Assembly (NCBI GenBank): GCA_033065855.1
Contig: JAVXUO010001211.1
Coordinates: forward strand, 62,001-126,000
Reading direction: 5' to 3'
Length of the DNA: 64,000 nucleotides
Origin: Escallonia rubra
Taxonomy: Eukaryota > Streptophyta > Magnoliopsida > Escalloniales > Escalloniaceae
In this document: positions 1-11,152 of the stretch, piece after piece
How positions within the stretch are numbered: the first letter of the stretch is position 1
How the letters are laid out: each line of letters begins with the position of its first letter
Position numbers and translations under genes: made by a program
The notes under the pieces: model-generated
What the model saw: only the letters and a program-made list of their open reading frames with translations
Told to the model about the DNA's origin: nothing
Database searches by the model: none

Positions 1-583
1 AGAAACTTGCGGTGAATTCACTAAATTGATAGTAAGTACCTGCGAGATGAGGGTACATATGGAAAAGTAGCACTGCACGTAAATTGAGGTCTAGAGTTGG
101 CCATTTTTTTGTGCTTATATTCTTTCAGAACAAATTCCCCTTTCTGTGGCTGCATTATGTTTATTTTACTTATGACCACCTTCTGGTGGCAAGACCTTGG
201 ATAACTGTCTTTTTCATTTCCTGCATCCAAGAACGAGTGCAGGATACGCTCTGAGAAGCGGAACTTGAAATTGACTACTTTGTATGATTCCTTTGACAAT
301 GCCTGGTATACTTCAGGATATGAAGCAATGTGATCGGTGCTGCAACATACAAAATTATAACTCTTGAAGAAAGATATATATGTAAATGCGTGAGATGGAG
401 GGAGGATAAATTTGTCATTGTACTTGTTATCACTTTGGTTTACACAATAACTTCCTGAATTTGCTTGCAAAGTTCGAGGTCAAAAGGGTTGCATGAAATT
501 TCCTTTTCTGCTTCTTTTGACAGGAGAATATTTTTGTTCATTTTTTACCAGATTTTGTTCATGTATGAATTTTGTCCATATAG
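1..583 (+). other. Upstream intron of the HSP70 gene
   Basis: No exon of the HSP70-14/15 family can be read here on the plus strand. The stretch ends in a pyrimidine-rich tract and an AG directly before the first recognised exon, so it is most simply an intron continuing beyond the left edge. An open minus-strand frame of 149 codons (21-470) crosses it. I do not recognise its translation and see no start context or splice structure that would make it a gene. Confidence 0.6.
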
Positions 584-1266
584 GTCAAGGTTCCAAAGAA
601 AAAGGTGAAGAAAACAAGCATACCTGTAAAAGAGCTTGTTCATGGAGGAATGGTGGCTGCGGATTTAGAAAAAGCAGCGGAGAAGGAATTTGAAATGGCC
701 TTGCAGGATCGTGTTATGGAAGAGACAAAAGACAAGAAGAATGCTGTGGAGTCCTATGTTTATGACATGAGAAACAAGGTACATGATAGCCCATTAGCAT
801 CTAAATCTGTTTAGTGAAGGGCTTCATTCATCACAAGCTTTCTTTTGTTTCCAGCTATACGACAAATATCAGGATTTTGTTACGGAGCTAGAGAAAGACG
901 AATTCATTGCTAAACTTCAGGAGGTAGAAGACTGGTTGTATGAGGATGGTGAGGATGAAACCAAAGGTGTTTACATTGCCAAACTTGAGGAGCTGAAGAA
1001 GGTTTGTATGTTGTTTTTTGTGAGTAGCTGCTTGCTGTAATTACTAGAACTGTAAATGTGACTCAGAACAACTATTCCGCAGCGAGGTGACCCTATTGAG
1101 GAGCGTTTCAAGGAGCATTCGGAGAGAGGATCTGTCATTGATCAGCTTTTTTACTGTATCAATAGTTACAGAGAAGTCGCAGCATCAAATGATCCCAAGT
1201 TTGATCACATTGACTTGGCGGAGAAACAGAAGGTGATTTGTTGTCGAGTGTGTCAATATACGTTGA

Positions 1267-1297
<31 letters not shown>

Positions 1298-1815
1298 GTG
1301 CATGTGTGTCTGTGTGTGTGCAAAACTCAATTCTTTTTTCCCTCAGGTAATGAGTGAGTGCGTGGAAGGAGAGGCTTGGTTGAGAGAGAAGAAGCAGCAG
1401 CAGGACTCGCTTCCCAAATATGCCTCTCCAGTCCTTTTGTCAGCTGATGTGAAAAGGAAGACTGAAGCACTCGACAGGTACCTTCTTGTTAACCCAGCTT
1501 TGTAAAGTGTAAAGTCTCTTATAACGTGCTAGTTCCCCGTTAGCTTTGGCGTTTCTTCACGTAGATAGTATTGGAACTACATTGAAAGATGGGATTTCTT
1601 GTTACAGGTTTTGCAGGCCGATTATGACAAAACCAAAACCAAAGCCAGCCAAGCCAGCTACCCCTGAAGCCTCACCTGCACCACCCCAGGGAAGTGAGCC
1701 TCAAGGTACAGAAAACCCAAGCACGGAAACTAATGGGAGTGCTGCAGCAGCTGGCTCGGAGGTACCATCAGATGCCGGAGAACCAATGGAAACAGAAAAG
1801 TCTGATGCCACATAA
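584..1815 (+). CDS. HSP70-14/15-type (Hsp110 class) chaperone, C-terminal part
   Basis: This is the 3' end of a cytosolic Hsp110/HSP70-14/15-like chaperone, a family that acts as nucleotide-exchange factor for Hsp70 and as holdase. Five coding exons read in frame: 584-778, 855-1001, 1083-1232, 1347-1477 and 1608-1815, giving 276 residues and a TAA stop. All four introns are GT-AG. Family landmarks are the lysine-rich linker at the start, the block EFEMALQDRVMEETKD, the WLYEDGEDETKGVY motif, the block GSVIDQLFYCINSYREVA, and the FCRPIMTKPKP motif before a proline/glutamate-rich tail ending METEKSDAT. These belong to the C-terminal helical region. The ATPase and substrate-binding domains lie left of the window. 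The identification is firm; the split between HSP70-14 and HSP70-15 cannot be made because those Arabidopsis genes are recent duplicates. Confidence 0.93.
1272..1320. repeat. (CT)n / (TG)n microsatellite in an HSP70 intron
   Basis: A run of about 13 CT units passes into an imperfect TG tract just before the acceptor of the exon at 1347. It lengthens the polypyrimidine tract and may vary in length between individuals. Confidence 0.9.
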
Positions 1816-3352
1816 GTTGGTACAGTAGAACTTTTTAAGCAGGAAGAAAAGTATGGTTTATTATGTATAACTGTTACATGGATGGGCCAAAAGCGAGTGG
1901 CTACCGGTTGGTTGTTTGTTGGTGGGATTGTTTTGATATGTAAAGCCGTCTCCTTTGAAGGATGGTTTGCCAATTTTACTATTATTGGGGGTGAAACTCT
2001 AGAATCCTGTTTTTCCAGAAGGGTTTGTAAGAGTAGTCAGTCCGTTGAGATCATTCCCAGACTTTGTTGATGAGACCAAGTTGATTGATAATTGAATTTT
2101 GTTGTTTTTACCTCGACCGGTCACCCCTCTTTAAATTATGATATAGGATTCATTTGCCTCTTCGGTGTGGACAATAGTCACCTGAAGACTCTCTCTCTCT
2201 AATTGGAACGACAGGATATGAGCACAACCATTCTGGTACAACGTTTGATGCTTGAAAGAACATTGAATGACATCAATTTTTTCGCGACTAATTCATTGAT
2301 GTCATGATATCCAGGATGTGCACAACCTCTTGTGGATTTGAGGAAGACGTTTAGGTTCGACTATTAAAATGTGCGTTAAATAATTTTAGCGACACAATGT
2401 TTGACACCTCCGCTAAAGAATGGATATAACCAGTCTCTGGCGACAAAAGCCAGATCTTTACAGTAGTCCAAAGGATTTGCTAGTTGCAATTCGTAGGAGT
2501 TGGAAACGTTTCTCCCTTAACCATGAAACAAATTGTCCGTGTAAGAGCACACTTTTAACCAGTTCAATTACGTTACTAATTAGATGACGAAGCATTTGGC
2601 TATGACGAAAAAATATGAAGAATAATAGCGGTTATGACATAAAGATGGTTCGTAGTGTTGCCGCAATTGCAATCGCAAGGGATCTCTCAAGGCTGGCTAG
2701 ATATTAAGCTTGAAAGGAGACGTCACTTGTTCGAAAATGTTATATTTGATGAAACGAAGCTGAAACGATAGGGAAAAGAGGAACGCCAGTGAACAATGAG
2801 CCAAGCCTTTGCCTGTGATGTCGCCAGAAATTGTTTTGGAGCACCAGAAAAGGGAATGAACATCACATAAGAGCTTGATTTCTTACGAGATCTAGCCCTC
2901 TGCCACCTGAAAAGGATTTTGCTTGACAAGAGCAAGTAGCAGATCTGGGTCATAGTTCTTTGTGGTCGAGGAGGGCGTAACTGTTTGATAAAATTAAAGC
3001 CGAATAAGTCCGAGTCCCAACACGTCATTTGTGAAGCCAATCTAGGCCTAAACAGAAAATGAGGCAAATCTAAAAGGGCATTGCAGCTTTGAAGCTTGCC
3101 ATTCTTATGGTAAATAAATACGTCAAATTGATCGACTGTACCAATCTCCTCTCATTCCACGGCCGAGTCTCGCAAGTTAGAAGACCAAGTTTTTGGTACT
3201 TCGCTTCGAAAACTACGAGAGGTATCGTTCTCCCTCTCTCTCTCTTTTCACTCCTTCAGATGGTGTTGAAGGAATCTCTTGAAGGCAATCTTTTGCTCAT
3301 TCTTGATGTTTCCATTGTGTATCCTAACTCATTGCTTGGCTTTCGCAGAACT
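1816..3352. other. Spacer between the HSP70 and PPR genes
   Basis: It holds the HSP70 3' UTR (to roughly 2100) and the upstream region of the PPR gene. An open minus-strand frame at 2723-3067 gives no recognisable product. A CAG at 3346-3348, a few bases before the PPR start codon, could be the acceptor of a 5'-UTR intron. I see no element with clear termini. Confidence 0.5.
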
Positions 3353-5606
3353 ATGGCAGCATCAATCGGCTCGCGACGAGCTGTATCCTCTTTGCCTCAT
3401 CTCTGTGAGAGAATTAAACAAACAGGTGGAGTGCCATTCTTTAATCCGTTGAAAACACACGCACACGCACACGCACACGCACACGCACACGCACACGCAC
3501 ACTCACTCTGGCACAACACACTGAGAGAGGGAAAGAGGGGGCATAATGCAACTTGTTACCAGACGAGCTGTATCATTTTGCCTTGTCTCTCTGAGATATT
3601 TAAGCAAACTGGTAGGTTGCCATTATCCAATGCGTTGACACGCGCACAAATGAAAACTTCGCATCTATTAGTTTTCATTTTCATAATGTTGTATGCATCA
3701 GCCATACAACATTATGAAAATTAAGTTGGTTGAAAGTGATAGAATATATTGGCTTACCCTAGCAGAGAGTGAAATTGTTCAAATGTTCCGGTTATCAAGT
3801 CCCAAGGAGGAGACAGAAAAATTTACTCCGAACCGGACAGCATCACGCAGGAACAGCTCAGCAAGGACATTGGATGAGAGATTCATAAGGATTTTGAAGA
3901 TATTCAAATGGGGAGCTGACGCGGAAAAGGCTCTGGAGGTGCTGAAGCTGAGAGTTGATCATCGATTAGTTCTCGAGGTTTTGAGAATTGATGTGGAGAT
4001 TAATGTTAAGATTCAGTTTTTTAAGTGGGCTGGGAAGAGGAGGAACTTTGAACATGACTCGGCCACTTACTTGGCTCTCATTTATTGTTTGGATGATGCT
4101 GGACTGGTCGGTGAGATGTGGAAGACAATACAAGACATGGTTCGGGGTACATGCGTTATAAGTCCAGGGGATTTATCTGAAGTTGTCAAAATATTGGGCA
4201 AGGCTAAGATGGTGAATAAGGCACTTTCGATCTTTTACCAGATTAAAGATCGTAAATGCAAACCGACTGCGAGTACTTATAACTCGATAATCTTCATGCT
4301 GATGCAAGAGGGTCACCACGAGAAAGTTCATGAGCTTTACAATGAGATGTGTAACGAAGGGAACTGTTTCCCAGACACATTTACATACAGTGCACTTATA
4401 TCTGTGTTTGGGAAATTGGGGCGTGATGATTCTGCTGTTAGGTTGTTTGATGAAATGAAAGAGTATGGATTACATCCCAGTGCAAAGATATATACGACGT
4501 TATTGGGGATTTACTTCAAGTCGGGTAAGGTTGAGAAGGCTCTAGCTTTAGTACGGGAGATGAAAGATAAGGGTTGTGCCCCAACTGTTTATACCTACAC
4601 AGAGTTAATAAAGGGCCTTTGGAAAGCCGGGAACTCCGAAGAGGCCTATAGTATGTTTCTAAATATGCTGAAAGAGGGTTGTAAGCCAGATGTGGTGCTC
4701 ATAAACAATGTCATAAACCTTATGGGCAGGACAGGTCGTTTGCCTGATGCTCTGAAGCTTTTTGAGAAAATGGAGTCCTTTCAGTGTGAACCTAATGTTG
4801 TGACGTATAACACTGTCATTAAAAGTATATTTGAATCCAAAGCCCCACCATCCGAGGCTGCTTCTTGGTTTGAGAGGATGAAGGCAAACGGTGTTGCCCC
4901 TAGCTCTTTTACTTATTCAATTCTCATCGATGGTTTTTGCAAGACTAATAGAGTAGAGAAAGCATTAATGCTACTCGAAGAGATGGATGAGAAAGGTTTT
5001 CCTCCTTGTCCAGCTGCCTACTGCAGCCTGATCAATGCTCTTGGAAAAGCAAAACGGTATGAAGCTGCCAATGAGTTATTCCAAGAACTAAAGGAAAATT
5101 GTGGATCTTCGAGTGCTCGTGTATATGCTGTGATGATCAAACATCTAGGGAAATGTGGTCATCTGACTGAGGCTGTAGATCTTTTCGATGAGATGAAGAA
5201 ACTTGGTTGCAGTCCTGATGTCTACACATACAATGCTCTCATGTCAGGCTTGGTAAGAGCTGGCATGATTGATAAAGCTCATTCCTTGTTTCGAACTATG
5301 GAGGAAAACGGTTGCTTTCCTGATCTAAACTCACATAATATAATTCTAAATGGGTTGGCAAGGACAGGGGTTCCACAACTGGCAATAGACATGTTCACAA
5401 AGATGAAGTGTTCAAAGATTAAGCCAGATGCGGTCTCTTACAACACTCTTCTTGGTTGTCTCAGCCGTGCAGGAATGTTTGAGGAGGCCGCGAAGTTGAT
5501 GAAGGAGATGCGTTTGAGTGGTTTTGAGTATGATCTTATTACCTATTCCTCAATACTCGAGGCAGTAGGTAAGATTGATGAAGATCACGCACATACGATT
5601 CGGTGA
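3353..5606 (+). CDS. P-class PPR protein, At3g16010 type
   Basis: This is an organelle-targeted RNA-binding pentatricopeptide repeat protein. I read two coding exons, 3353-3425 and 3766-5606, joined by a 340-bp GT-AG intron, giving 637 residues. Exon 1 encodes a short basic, serine-rich leader ending RIKQT. The junction then reads RIKQTESEIVQMF, which matches the N-terminus of Arabidopsis At3g16010 as I recall it (RIKQTEKEIVQMF). A single-exon model starting at the in-frame ATG at 3693 has the same length but would begin in intron sequence and lose the leader. About 14 consecutive 35-residue repeats fill residues 100-625, for example TYTELIKGLWKAGNSEEAY, with many repeats ending GCxPD or GxxPS. 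No E, DYW or SMR domain follows. The intron carries a decayed copy of exon 1 and a perfect hairpin, described separately. Confidence 0.92.
3375..3647 (+). repeat. Diverged tandem duplication of PPR exon 1
   Basis: The segment 3375-3465 (most of exon 1, the donor site and early intron) recurs in diverged form at 3562-3647. Shared landmarks in order are GACGAGCTGTATC, a CCT-rich stretch, AAGCAAACTGGT matching AAACAAACAGGT at the donor, TTGCCATT, and a terminal ACACGC-type tract. The second copy lacks the ATG, so it is a dead exon copy within the intron. Confidence 0.85.
3454..3502. repeat. (CACACG)n hexanucleotide microsatellite
   Basis: About eight near-perfect CACACG units lie between the two exon-1 copies of the PPR gene. 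The second copy ends in a degenerate trace of the same motif. Confidence 0.95.
3677..3721. repeat. Perfect 19-bp inverted repeat (hairpin) in the PPR intron
   Basis: The arms 3677-3695 and 3703-3721 are exact reverse complements, separated by the 7-base loop CATCAGC. The hairpin lies 45 bp before the intron's acceptor at 3765. Confidence 0.95.
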
Positions 5607-7057
5607 GAGATGACAGGTGAGACATGGATGCTCTTTCTATTCTCGTTTTTAGCTTTTGCTTCATTAGGCTCATTGGCAATTTGTACAGTTGAGCTATATC
5701 TTATTTAAGATTAAGAAATGGACCTAATGCAAAGGGACGTAGTATATATTGGATGCTATTTGGCACACTAGACAACAATTTAGTCTCTTATTCGCAATTA
5801 TACCGACTCAACTGCTGTCATAATAAAAACCTGGTTATCACTTAATCTCCATGGGTTGGTGGTGGTGTTTTCAGTTGAAAATAAGCCATTTCGTACGCGG
5901 GTAGGTTGCTCAAAAGCTTACCATACCTGTGATGTTGTTACCCTATAATGAATGGGACTGATCTGGTCAGATTCACTTCAACTTCTGATTTGCCATTAAC
6001 TGAAGTGATTAAGTTCTTTCACGAACATCGTAACTTGCAATGGCTAGTTTTCAACCATCCTAGAAGTTTAGTCTGCTTTGGTGTAGGTCTTTGAACTGGA
6101 GCACTTGGTGAATAAACTCCTGCAGGATGGAAGGACTATATTTATCATAAGGTGGAAGATTCATGCGCTAATATGCGAACATGCTACATATCCTTGTTCA
6201 GCATTGTGGCTTCTTATTATGAAGTGGTCATGCAAAGAACATAAATATCATCATGTCTATCGCACTGTTTTGGACCAGCGAGTCAAGGGGGGACTAGGGA
6301 TGAAAGCATTGTGTGACTAAATTAAGGCAATTCTTGGTGGGGGTCTGAGATTTTTGGAGGAAGACTGATGCTTTTCGGTGAAGGTTTTGGTTGATAGGCA
6401 TGGTGAAACTTTGGAGGATGGGCCTTATTGGATTCAAGTTGGCTCTTTGGAGCTTGACTAACCATGGTTGGGTTAAATTAAAAAGCACGTGTGCTTGATG
6501 CTGCAACATGAATTTGAGTAGATTATCTTCTTTCTTGTTCACATTTATCGGAGACAAGGGAATTACTATGGCCTAGATGTTTATGGCTCAAAACGAGATG
6601 TTTTGTGGAATCTTCTATGAAGAAGGTGCTTACAGGGATAGGAGATGACTTCAGTTTCCTACCTACTTGAGGATTGGCGGACAGGGACAGGAGATGAGGC
6701 GAGATTTCTTTGTTAGTGGACAGTGTTTTATCAAGGCAAAAGAGATGGTTGGTACCTTTGATGGAAGGAGTAAAAACCTAACTCCCAGAACCAGTGATTC
6801 GGTGAGAAAGCAATAACTTACCGGCAATACTCTAGGATATTATCAAGAGAAGATATATATTAACTGGTATATATCCTTTAAGGATGGTAAGATGGTCGAG
6901 TTTCATCATTGGATTGGCTCGTCCATTGTTAGAGTTATTTGCTAAATACGTGCTCTTGAGATGGCATTTATACAAAGAAGAAAATGGAGAATGGATTTAT
7001 GGGATCTGATGTCAACAAAGCTCACATTGTGTTGCCAGCAGCGCAGGCGTTAGGTTT
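5607..7057. other. Spacer after the PPR gene
   Basis: It begins with the PPR 3' UTR. The rest has only short open frames with frequent stops. Around 6270-6310 a plus-strand frame reads KGGLG, which resembles a motif near the end of LINE reverse transcriptases, but the flanking reading is broken and too short to support a call. Confidence 0.4.
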
Positions 7058-7062
7058 GATAG

Positions 7063-7334
7063 TTTAAGCATGATAACATTGTTGGGCGCACTTTCTAAAA
7101 GCTTAAGCAGATGGTAACTTAACATGGTATCAGAGCTCTGGTTTAACAAGGTCTTGGGTTCGATTCTTCCCACTTGCATATCTGGTTCCCCTTTATTATA
7201 GTGCTATTTGCACTCGGTTTATTTCTGACTTGGTTTGTCTCTGCACGTGCAATCGGAGGCTTGCACGTGAGAGGGAGTGTTAAGCATGATAACATTGTTG
7301 GGCCCACTCTCTAAAAGCAGATGGTAACTGAACA
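7063..7334 (+). mobile_element. TRIM/SMART-type miniature LTR retroelement, complete with TSD
   Basis: A 272-bp non-coding element has two short terminal direct repeats, 7063-7124 and 7278-7334. Both carry AAGCATGATAACATTGTTGG and end in AACA. A primer-binding site TGGTATCAGAGC (7125-7136), of the kind that pairs with initiator tRNA-Met, follows the left repeat directly. A purine tract GAGAGGGAG (7269-7277) precedes the right repeat, which starts TG. The 5-bp TSD GATAG occurs at 7058-7062 and 7335-7339. There is no coding capacity, so mobility would need proteins supplied in trans. The left repeat has lost the G of its initial TG and carries a short insertion. Confidence 0.9.
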
Positions 7335-7339
7335 GATAG

Positions 7340-8591
7340 AATTGCTTGGGGTTTCCCAGTTATAGTTGGTGACACCATAAAATCAGTTGGCACACACCTT
7401 TTAGCTGTTGTTAGATAGAGGTTTACATACCGTTTTGGATGGAAAGGCTATTACAGTATTAACATCAGTGGCGGAAAATCTCTTCTAGGACCTAAGTGCT
7501 AGTAGCATAGATAAGTCACAATCTTAAAGTAACTGCAGGTAGGAAATAAGTAAGTTCAGATTGCAGACCTGCAGTGGTAGTGTTTTTATTTTGGCTCAAC
7601 ATATGAGACAGATGTGAAATGCTAATTGTAGGGGAGACCATGGCTGAGATCTCATACTCTGTCCTGTCAGATGAAGATTGCTGACAGTATCCAGTAGTGT
7701 GCTAGTTCTTTTCCCTTTCCCCTTGAGGAGTTATTTCACTTAAAAGGATAGAGGGAACCAGATACCTTTGACCCTAAGCAATTATGCGGAGGGAAAAAAC
7801 CGTACCCGTGAAGACATTAAAAAAAGCAAAAGACAAAAAGCTTAGCAGCACATATACCACCGTCGCAAGTCATTTGGGTATATAGGACGCGGTGTCAAAA
7901 GATTGGAGGCATATTAGTCTACATGAAGTTGTAAGAGCAGCAAATTCCAAAGCTCCAGATCATATTGTGGTCGGAGCAAAAGATTAATGAACATATTATG
8001 ATTATGAATAAAAGTTTCTCTTCTCCTCCCCCCCAACCTACTATGTTATCCTTGCAAAGCCACCAGTATGATTTGCATTCTCCAGAAACTGTCATGAAAT
8101 TTGCAGGTTGTATAATTGTTTGCATGGTTTTTCAGGTATATGTAGAGATCAGTTGTATTTTTAGTGGTGCTTGGACCTCTTCTGTAGGATCTGGACCTTC
8201 AAAGACGAAGCGATCTCCCTAATTACCTCGAGTGACACCTTGTCATGGAATGGCATTCAGATATGCTGCCTACCCAGCAAGCTGGCAGAGTGCTCTAGGT
8301 TTGCGCTTAAATGGAAAAATCAGCACAGCCCTTCATTTTATCGGTGTGCCAATTACAATGTTGCGTGACAGTAAAGGAAGTACCATAGCATCAGCTTGTA
8401 GCAGCATAGTTCTCATGATAGACTCTCATGTTCGATATGAAGCAGCAGTGACCACTGATAGACTCTGGTCGTTAGCTGCCACCTATCGAATTCACCTCTA
8501 TGCATCGAAGAGGAATAAAATCGAGACTCGAGAGCGAAAACTTTTTTCGTGGCATGAAGTGATAATCTTTTCACTCCCTGTAATCGATGCT
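7340..8591. other. Spacer without a recognised gene
   Basis: Plus-strand frames of 65-158 codons overlap between 7965 and 8708, but their translations match no family I know and they overlap a tandem repeat. They may be fragments of a degraded exon. No splice pattern joins them convincingly. Confidence 0.35.
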
Positions 8592-8863
8592 GAAATTTGT
8601 ACCAGAACATCAGAAAAATGTATTTTTTCCCGCTGTAACGAGTTTTATACTCGTAATGTGAGTCCAACAAGGCATATGTCCATGAATACATCGGCCCGCA
8701 AAAGTTAACAACTTTTAAAGGATAAACATTTAACGAAATTTGTACCAGAACATCAGAAAAATGTATTTTTTCCCGCTGTAACGAGTTTTATACTCGTAAT
8801 GTGAGTCCAACAAGGCATATGTCCATGAATACATCGGCCCGCAAAAGTTAACAACGTTTAAAG
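8592..8863. repeat. 143-bp tandem duplication
   Basis: The segment beginning GAAATTTGTACCAGAACATC at 8592 recurs at 8735 with a 143-bp period. It is nearly identical over about 120 bp, through the words CCCGCTGTAACGAG and AAGTTAACAAC. The copies diverge only after AACAAC, so the duplication is recent. Confidence 0.92.
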
Positions 8864-8975
8864 GAACGGCACCCCGAACTGCAGGTAGCAAAAAGATACA
8901 GGATCAGCAAACGAAGATAATATACATACAGCCAAAGTATATCTTATAATCTCACATTATAAGGATGAACCAAAT

Positions 8976-9049
8976 TGGTCCCGGCGGGGCTCGAACCCGC
9001 GACCTTCGGCTCATAAGACCAACGCTCTAACCAACTGAGCTACGGGACC
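8976..9049 (-). tRNA. tRNA gene, anticodon UAU by position (tRNA-Ile)
   Basis: On the minus strand a full cloverleaf of 74 nt folds: a 7-bp acceptor stem (GGTCCCG with CGGGACC), a D arm GCTC/GAGC, an anticodon stem with two G-U pairs, a variable region AGGTC, a T arm GCGGG/CCCGC with loop TTCGAGC, and discriminator A. The seven-base loop is CTTATGA, so positions 34-36 read UAU, which decodes AUA isoleucine. There is no intron. Position 37 is G rather than the A expected beside U36. No T-run terminator follows closely. The tRNA call is firm; the amino-acid identity rests on loop counting. Confidence 0.85.
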
Positions 9050-11152
9050 ATGTTGGACGCAGTACTGCAGTAATTAGTCTTACTCGCATGACAAAGCAAT
9101 GCCATTCCTAGTTATAATTATGGCTTCATTTGGTTACCCTTTGATTTGACAAAAGCGATTCGTCCTCCGACAAGATAACCCTTAATGTGAATCAACATAT
9201 CTAAAGATGATAATTGAACTACATCATTCAACTTTTAGCAAAAAAATCGGAAAATATTGCATTACTGGGGTGGGGATCATCATTTCTTTGTCTGTTAGAA
9301 GTAAATTAAAAAAAGGTTTGTAGTTCTGCGCACGTTTTGCATGTGTAGCTAAAATTCAATACAATGACAAAAACAAAAATGGCGTATGAAAACTTTTAAT
9401 TCGATATTGAAAAAAATACCCATTCTACTTACTTCTGTATAAATGAAGTCACTTGTGTGAACTTTTCATAGCGTCGATAACTCTAATGTCTCTCTAGTTT
9501 GCATAAATGCTTAAAGTTTCGCGGAACCATTTTCCACAAGTCCCAAGAAACCTCTTGCAGATATGCTACTATTTGTTCAAAATTAGCACTTGAGTCCATT
9601 TTAGAATGTTGTGACTACTCTATTCTTAAATAGAAAGTGACTAGACTTTTGGTATAATGGTGGTTATAATTAATTAGGCCTCTCTAAAGACGCTTTTTGG
9701 TGTAGTACAAATAAGTCTCAAAGACTTCTACTTAGGATCTCTCACTAGATAATTTTTGTTGGGTTACTAGTCTGTAATAAATAGTAGCTGTAACCGTTTA
9801 AGGAAAGAGCGTCCCCATCAACGAAGCATCCTTTATTATCCATCTGCGAGTATTTTGGCCAACACAATTATGCCTATAGCATGGAGGTGCCATAATGGTT
9901 GTGAGAAAGAAGACTGAAAGCTAAAACCAAAAGCATGCCAGGGAAAAGAAAGACTGTCACGCCTAAGATTGCAAGTAGATGCAGCATAACAAACATCACA
10001 AAATCTTATGAACTAAACAAAACCATCCTCGAGGCTTGTTTACCTAAAAGAAACAGTGATAGATGGACTGACTACTGATAATGGCAATGACTAGTTCTGT
10101 AAGAAAGGACTTTGTACAGTTCAGGTCGGTCCTTCCCCAACCCAACAGACGGTTGGCATCAGTTGATCCACCTGTTGGTATTGGAATCACAATTGCTGCC
10201 AGACTCCTCAGAATCACGACCAAAATCAACAAAAAATAAGGGATTTCCAAAGAGAGGAGGTACCTGAGCGAACCTTCACGCCTATGACACCCGCTCAAGA
10301 TCTTGGCGAAAAACCCCATAAGGAAAGAACTTCCCATTCAGAATCTGAATCTTTGCTCCTAGGCCCTAGCCATGAAGAGCTAATTCTGCCTCAGAGGAAG
10401 ATTGCATAACGGGCACGTAACGGCTGAACCTCGTCATTGGCCATTCTTCTACGTATGAGCTAAGAGAGGTTTACAGATGGATAGGCCTCAGAATAAGTTT
10501 GAAGGTGGGAGCTTAGTGGGAATCAAACAGACAGGGAGATCCCAGAGATAATCTGGCATGCTTCATGGTATCTCCTCCACCTGTCCTCTACAATAACACC
10601 ACCCCACAACCCAACCCACAAACCCCCCGGGAAAAACTGAGAGGGATTGTTGAGAAATGGATCTTCTGTTCAGAAGCATGAAATTGATGTCCTCGTAGAT
10701 GCTGGAGTTCCTGCGGATAACTGACATGCAGCTGTTTGTTTTGGCATTAAATGAATCACGAAATCTACATTTGTCGGGTGGCAGGAGTCATCAAATCGGA
10801 AAAGGTTTTTAGGTTCACTTAACTTTCCCAATTCTAGAAGCCTAGAACAGTAACTGATGCCACTTAGAATTGACGAAGGCAACCAAGTTTACTCTTCACA
10901 TTTTCAAGTTTTGGCATTCAGATAGAATAACTACCATAAGGGAGCAGCAGAATGACATTGGTAAATACGTAAAGCAAATCATTGAATAATTATCATTTAT
11001 TACGATTATCATAACTATTACATCCATTCATACCCGCAATTTTATTTCCCACCAAAATTTAGACCAAAAAGCATACGACACCATATACAATACAATAGCA
11101 GAGTGCCAATATGCCAAATTGCATTGAAGACACAAAAAGAGGTTTACGTACA
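9050..11152. other. Spacer upstream of the tRNA and downstream of the trihelix gene
   Basis: AT-rich sequence with no recognised gene. Open minus-strand frames at 10044-10337 and 10670-10882 have no family signature. The last hundred bases are probably trihelix 3' UTR. Confidence 0.4.

Noticed and set aside
3693..3765. The in-frame ATG at 3693 as start of the PPR protein
   Set aside because: It falls in the palindrome inside the intron and its first 25 residues have no family match, whereas exon 1 at 3353 gives the expected leader and junction.
6105..6557. A LINE reverse-transcriptase fragment suggested by KGGLG
   Set aside because: Only five residues fit and the neighbouring reading is broken, so this is not enough to call an element.
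7919..8708. A gene in the overlapping frames before the 143-bp repeat
   Set aside because: No recognisable product, several frames compete, and part lies within a recent duplication.
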